Source of the DNA: Acidimicrobiia bacterium | GTDB taxonomy: Bacteria; Actinomycetota; Acidimicrobiia; Acidimicrobiales; Ilumatobacteraceae | Assembly: GCA_030425785.1 (NCBI GenBank) | Contig: JAUHYJ010000158.1 | Coordinates: forward strand, 1 to 7,726 | Length of the DNA: 7,726 bases | Reading direction: 5' to 3' | Notes under the pieces: generated by a model | Told to the model about the DNA's origin: nothing | The model's input: only the letters and a program-made list of their open reading frames with translations | Database searches by the model: none | In this document: piece after piece, positions 6,406-7,726 of the stretch | How the letters are laid out: each line of letters begins with the position of its first letter | Numbering within the stretch: position 1 is the stretch's first letter | Program-made: the position numbers and the translations under genes

Positions 6406-6434
6406 ATGACATCGTTCGGCGCTGCCCCTACAAC
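6406..6434 (+). promoter_or_regulatory. Candidate promoter of the glutamine synthetase gene
   Basis: ATGACA (6406-6411, five of six bases of TTGACA) and TACAAC (6429-6434, four of six of TATAAT) are separated by exactly 17 bp. The start would fall near the T-run at 6440-6444, leaving a leader of about 20 bases that carries the ribosome binding site GGAAGGA (6446-6452). Confidence 0.5.
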
Positions 6435-6461
6435 CGCACTTTTTCGGAAGGACCCTCATTC

Positions 6462-7262
6462 GTGGCGTACCAAGCTGAATACATCTGGCTCGATGGCACC
6501 GAGCCCACCAACCTCCTCCGCAGCAAGACCAAGATCCTCGCCGACGACGTGACCGAGATGCCCATCTGGGGCTTCGACGGTTCGTCGACCAACCAGGCGA
6601 CGGGCGACAAGTCCGACTGCGTGCTCAAGCCGGTGTTCACGTGTCCCGACCCGATCCGAGGCGGGCGCAACGTGCTGGTGATGTGCGAGGTCATGCTCGT
6701 CAGCGGACGGCCGCACCCGACGAACACCCGCGCCGCCGCCCGGTCGGCTGCGAAGAAGTACGCCGACCAGGACATGTGGTTCGGGCTGGAGCAGGAGTAC
6801 ACGATGCTCCGCGCCGACGGCACCCCGCTCGGGTTCCCCGAGGGCGGCGGGTTCCCCGGCCCGCAGGGCCCCTACTACTGCGGTGTCGGCACCGGCCGCA
6901 TCGAGGGTCGCGCCATCGTCGAGGAGCACACCCAGGCGTGCATCGACGCCGGCCTGAACATCTCGGGCACCAACCCCGAGGTCATGCCCGGGCAGTGGGA
7001 GTTCCAGATCGGTCCCGCCGGCGTCACCGAGGTCGGCGACCACATGTTCATCGCCCGCTGGCTGCTCCAGCGCATCGCCGAGGACTACGGCGTGATCATC
7101 AGCTTCGACGCCAAGCCCGAGAAGGGCGACTGGAACGGCGCCGGGATGCACACCAACTTCTCGAACATCGCGATGCGCGAGAGCTACAGCGCCGTCATCG
7201 ACGCCTGCAAGGCGGTCGGCGAGAACTACATGGACATGGTGCTCCAGTACGGCGACGGCATC
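6462..7262 (+). CDS. glnII: GSII-type glutamine synthetase, N-terminal ~267 residues, C-terminus lost at a junction
   Basis: Glutamine synthetase makes glutamine from glutamate, ammonia and ATP in the cytoplasm. The eukaryote-like type II is recognised by YIWLDGTEPTNLLRSKTKIL (7-26), IWGFDGSSTNQATG (35-48), SDCVLKPV (51-58), the metal-binding WFGLEQEYTML (106-116, E110 and E112), GTNPEVMPGQWEFQIGP (169-185) and NGAGMHTNFS (225-234, H230 in the active site). The GTG start is backed by GGAAGGA nine bases upstream (6446-6452). Type II enzymes run to about 340-350 residues, but similarity stops after LQYGDGI (261-267). The expected RLTGxHET, NRGASIRIP and NPNxDPY segments, which bind ATP and glutamate, are missing. 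The frame stays open to the window edge, but past ~7262 it is only the antisense of another gene. As assembled, the product could not be a working synthetase. Either the contig is chimeric here or the gene is broken. Confidence 0.88.
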
Positions 7263-7726
7263 CAGGATCCGGGCGAGCCCGGCATCGACGATCTCGGAGG
7301 GCGCTTCGCCCCGGCTCAGCGACTGCTCCGTCTCCCGCACCGTGCCGTCGTCCGTGACGATGAACTCCCAGTCCCGTCCGTCCTTGCGGAGCTTGACCTC
7401 GTAGACCTTCTGGCCGGCCTGGATCTCGTGCTCGGCGCCGAAGATCGTGCCGCCGCCGCCGGCCGCCTGCATCGCCGCGTCCCGGATCCGCGCCGGGAGA
7501 CTCTCTGGATCGATGTCGGCCTCGACCTCCAGCAGGCGGCCGTTGCGATCGAATTCGAACTCCATCTGGCCGTCGGGCTTGGCCTCGTCATAGAGGCGAA
7601 CCACGTCCATCGAGATGCCGACGAGAACGGCTGCCGCCTGCGCCATCGCTTCGCTGACCGCCGGCACGGCGAGCACGGCGTGGCGCGCCGCGGCGGGGTC
7701 ATGCGCGCTCCACAGGAACATCGCCG
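7263..7726 (-). CDS. PepSY-like domain protein, partial at both ends
   Basis: The - strand over the last ~460 bp reads as a real protein. Residues are counted from an ATG at 7721, which may be internal because the frame is open to the window edge. A hydrophobic helix at ~16-40 precedes GQMEFEFDRNGRLLEVEADI (51-70), PESLPARIRDAAMQAAGG (72-89), GAEHEIQAGQKVYEVKLRK (95-113) and WEFIVTDDGTVRETEQSL (118-135). The alternation of strand, helix, strand and the KVYEVKLRKDG...DGTVRETE pattern are typical of PepSY-like (beta-lactamase-inhibitor-like) domains, which are often exported and bind peptides or inhibit proteases. Real protein character fades after PSEIVDAGLARIL (141-153), where the glutamine synthetase fragment begins on the other strand. 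Alternative starts are the ATG codons at residues 26 and 38. The family call is moderate; the target is unknown. Confidence 0.6.

Noticed and set aside
6456..7262. Continuation of the PepSY-like - strand frame through the glutamine synthetase region
   Set aside because: It is the mirror of a clear glutamine synthetase sequence and reads as repetitive His/Val/Asp/Gly-rich filler.
7263..7726. Continuation of the glutamine synthetase frame to the window edge
   Set aside because: The frame is open but has no synthetase similarity; its Leu/Arg/Asp-rich content is the antisense of the PepSY-like protein.
1..7726. Mobile element, phage, CRISPR or toxin-antitoxin content
   Set aside because: No transposase, integrase, terminal repeats, spaced direct repeats or small toxin-antitoxin pair was seen.

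Overview
This is a very GC-rich window with strong G/C third-position bias, frequent TCG serine codons, GTG starts and several apparently leaderless genes. That points to an actinobacterium. Gene content and codon style would fit a marine or freshwater Acidimicrobiia (Ilumatobacter-like) genome or metagenome contig, but this placement is inference. No rRNA, tRNA, CRISPR array, insertion sequence or phage gene was found.

Layout, left to right: (1) the C-terminal 300 residues of a DHA2-type (EmrB/QacA-like) MFS exporter, + strand, cut by the left edge; (2) a 109-residue conserved-looking hypothetical protein, - strand; (3) an 873-residue xanthine-dehydrogenase-family molybdenum hydroxylase, + strand, with the 2Fe-2S and molybdenum domains fused and no FAD domain, and a perfect 17-bp palindrome ending one base before its ATG; (4) a 151-residue hypothetical protein with a small Cys/His cluster, - strand; (5) a 357-residue D-amino-acid-oxidase-type FAD enzyme, + strand; (6) a 121-residue DUF1992 (DnaJC28-like) protein, - strand, overlapping the FAD enzyme tail-to-tail by 12 bp; (7) a 422-bp gap containing an unexplained coding-like segment and a well-formed promoter; (8) the first ~267 residues of a GSII-type glutamine synthetase, + strand; (9) from about 7263 to the right edge, a PepSY-like protein on the - strand.

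The complete genes alternate strictly in strand, so each is probably its own transcription unit, and there is no sign of an operon. Each of the three convergent pairs has a short GC-rich inverted repeat at the shared 3' end. The genes share no obvious pathway. The molybdenum hydroxylase, amino-acid oxidase and glutamine synthetase all fit purine or amino-acid nitrogen use, but adjacency alone does not prove a link.

The strongest anomalies are the abrupt switch inside the glutamine synthetase gene near 7260-7275 (assembly chimera or true rearrangement) and the FAD-less fused molybdenum hydroxylase with an operator-like palindrome over its likely promoter. I do not see a convincing new multi-gene system.
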